This document shows, piece after piece, positions 62,975 through 64,000 of a stretch of DNA of 64,000 nucleotides (position 1 is the stretch's first letter; the number at the start of each line of letters is the position of its first letter). The notes under the pieces were generated by a model. The model saw nothing but the letters and a program-made list of their open reading frames with translations. It was not told the origin of the DNA and made no database searches. The translations under genes were made by a program, and so were the position numbers. Origin of the DNA: an uncultured Pseudoteredinibacter sp. (GTDB lineage Bacteria > Pseudomonadota > Gammaproteobacteria > Pseudomonadales > Cellvibrionaceae); contig NZ_CANMYE010000011.1 of the NCBI RefSeq assembly GCF_947502065.1, positions 1 to 64,000 of the forward strand. Reading direction: 5' to 3'.

Positions 62975-64000
62975 TTATTGAACGTAAATTTCCATATTAA
63001 TAAAATCAATGAAAAGCGCTCCAGAATTCAATAGAATATCTGAACCAACATATCCGGATAACTTTTCTGGCCTACCGAAAAATACTCGCCTGCTAATTTT
63101 TTCATCTACAATATGAGGATAAACAGCCTTTGAATACATCTCCGTAGAAAACACCCTTTTATTATTGCTTATATATATACTTTCATCTGGAGCCCCGAAC
63201 ATTCTAGCGCCTGTTACTTTCATTTTGGACAGAGAAATCTCGTCACCGCTTTTAAAGATCACGCTTCTATCGGCACCGGAATCAATAAAATAAAACCCAC
63301 TTTCTTGGCCAAAATTACCGACACCCGCCAAACCCAAAGAATCCGTATAGAAAAGATCCATCATTTTCTTGTCCGCCACACAATTACTCACACCAAACAG
63401 AACAGACCACTTATCATGATCAGAAGGCACAATGCACATCGTTCGAACTGACATCAAAAAGTCCAATCCAAGTATCCCATATGAAGCCCGCATAGAGGTA
63501 TGGTCACTTAATTTACTACAAGGCATGCCGGAAAAATCCATATCGCCTATTATAACTTGATCAAAGTAATAGACATCACCACTCCTCATTGCTTTGCTTT
63601 CCTGCAAAAATAGGTCTGGAACCAAGCAATTGCTAGATCCTGTATCGACAACAAATGGATATGCTTTGCCCCCAATATTCACACCAAGATACAAGCCAGT
63701 ATTTAAGTCTCCGCCCTTAGTTACCAAGTGATACTTGGACATATCAAGGACTCTGCTAGTTGGCAAGATTGGCATTCTCTCAAGTTTTTTTGCCGAATTA
63801 TTAAACTCTTTTATAAAGTCTGGATCACCAAGCTCATAAACAGCATCCTTGACTGACTTAAGTGCCGAATCTCTTTTTTCTATATCAACCTCACCCAGAG
63901 ACAACTGATAAGTTTGGTAGAGATTTTTAAGGATAAAATCCTTATTCTCACGTGTCGAAATAACATCAGATAAAAGATCTATGGCCTCTGTACCGCTACC
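62975..64000 (-). CDS. Two-lobed retropepsin/pepsin-like aspartic protease, 5' end outside window
   Basis: The reading frame stays open from 62975 to the window edge, so the start lies further right; the TTG at 63904 is not needed as a start. At least 341 residues are present. Lobe 1 has the Asp loop FVVDTGSSN (residue 87 counted from that TTG) and the second loop GILGLDF. Lobe 2 has YFIDSGADRS (residue 208) and YVGSDILLNSG. Each lobe thus has its own Asp-Thr/Ser-Gly and hydrophobic-G-x-D motifs. Retropepsins are normally single-lobed and pepsins two-lobed; this chain resembles the latter with small lobes. It is AT-rich like its flank, suggesting transfer. Confidence 0.75.
   Translation of the reverse strand, partial: GSGTEAIDLLSDVISTRENKDFILKNLYQTYQLSLGEVDIEKRDSALKSVKDAVYELGDPDFIKEFNNSAKKLERMPILPTSRVLDMSKYHLVTKGGDLNTGLYLGVNIGGKAYPFVVDTGSSNCLVPDLFLQESKAMRSGDVYYFDQVIIGDMDFSGMPCSKLSDHTSMRASYGILGLDFLMSVRTMCIVPSDHDKWSVLFGVSNCVADKKMMDLFYTDSLGLAGVGNFGQESGFYFIDSGADRSVIFKSGDEISLSKMKVTGARMFGAPDESIYISNNKRVFSTEMYSKAVYPHIVDEKISRRVFFGRPEKLSGYVGSDILLNSGALFIDFINMEIYVQ

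Noticed and set aside
1..64000. tRNA, rRNA and CRISPR arrays
   Set aside because: No clover-leaf pattern with CCA end, no rRNA-like stretch, and no regularly spaced direct repeats were seen.

Overview
The window looks like the chromosome of a free-living, probably marine, gammaproteobacterium near the Cellvibrionales/Pseudomonadales. Support comes from the housekeeping run pckA - hslO - (DUF4124, Deg-like protease) - hslR - yrfG - cysQ, an intact parC, two TonB-dependent receptors, periplasmic and lipoprotein hydrolases, and the many non-coding palindromes typical of that group. The genus is an inference; nothing here fixes it. No rRNA, tRNA or CRISPR array was seen.

Layout. 1-3060: six small co-oriented orphan genes (lipoprotein, secreted proteins, RraB-like, membrane protein, GNAT), with attC-like palindromes at the left edge; this may be the decayed end of an integron cassette array. 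3.2-8.5 kb: large TonB receptor, a 1.4 kb gene-poor stretch holding a frameshifted histidine-kinase remnant, and a lipoprotein. 8.6-16.3 kb: parC, a DUF3592/CehA-type PHP hydrolase pair, and an acetolactate-synthase-type enzyme. 16.4-20.5 kb: AraC regulator, DUF1501 (Tat signal) and DUF1800 operon. 22.1-27.0 kb: a tight seven-gene operon with a small GTPase, two roadblock/LC7-type proteins, an Aer-like PAS protein, a cytoplasmic PhnD-like binding protein, a pseudo-receiver/winged-helix protein and a TPR-like protein, preceded by an FNR-type site. This is the best candidate for an undescribed system. 27.4-36.3 kb: the housekeeping run and a DUF885 lipoprotein. 36.3-41.6 kb: palindromic repeats, small membrane genes, a CPBP protease, and a peroxiredoxin-glutaredoxin hybrid divergent from a Kef-type antiporter. 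41.6-45.3 kb: Fur-box siderophore receptor plus PepSY protein. 45.3-48.1 kb: tandem HxlR and GlxA-type AraC regulators, an IS5-like MITE and a rhodanese. 48.3-55.6 kb: a catabolic acyl-CoA cluster (PaaN-type aldehyde dehydrogenase, two thiolases, acyl-CoA ligase, thioesterase, nitronate-monooxygenase-like protein). 55.8-62.5 kb: solute-binding protein, haem-c chemoreceptor, PLP lyase with divergent Lrp regulator, acyl-CoA ligase, DUF4345 protein. 62.5-64 kb: an AT-rich edge with a two-lobed aspartic protease cut by the window end.

Working together. The GTPase operon joins nucleotide-switch parts (GTPase and roadblock proteins) with two apparent inputs (PAS and PhnD-like) and two apparent outputs, resembling in outline the conservons of Streptomyces. 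The 48-55.6 kb cluster has activation, aldehyde oxidation, thiolysis and thioester hydrolysis, but lacks the beta-oxidation dehydrogenases, which must lie elsewhere. Repeats are a second theme: a palindrome family beginning GGGGTCAGAACC, a recurrent GGCGAG/CTCGCC terminator, and two MITE-like elements.
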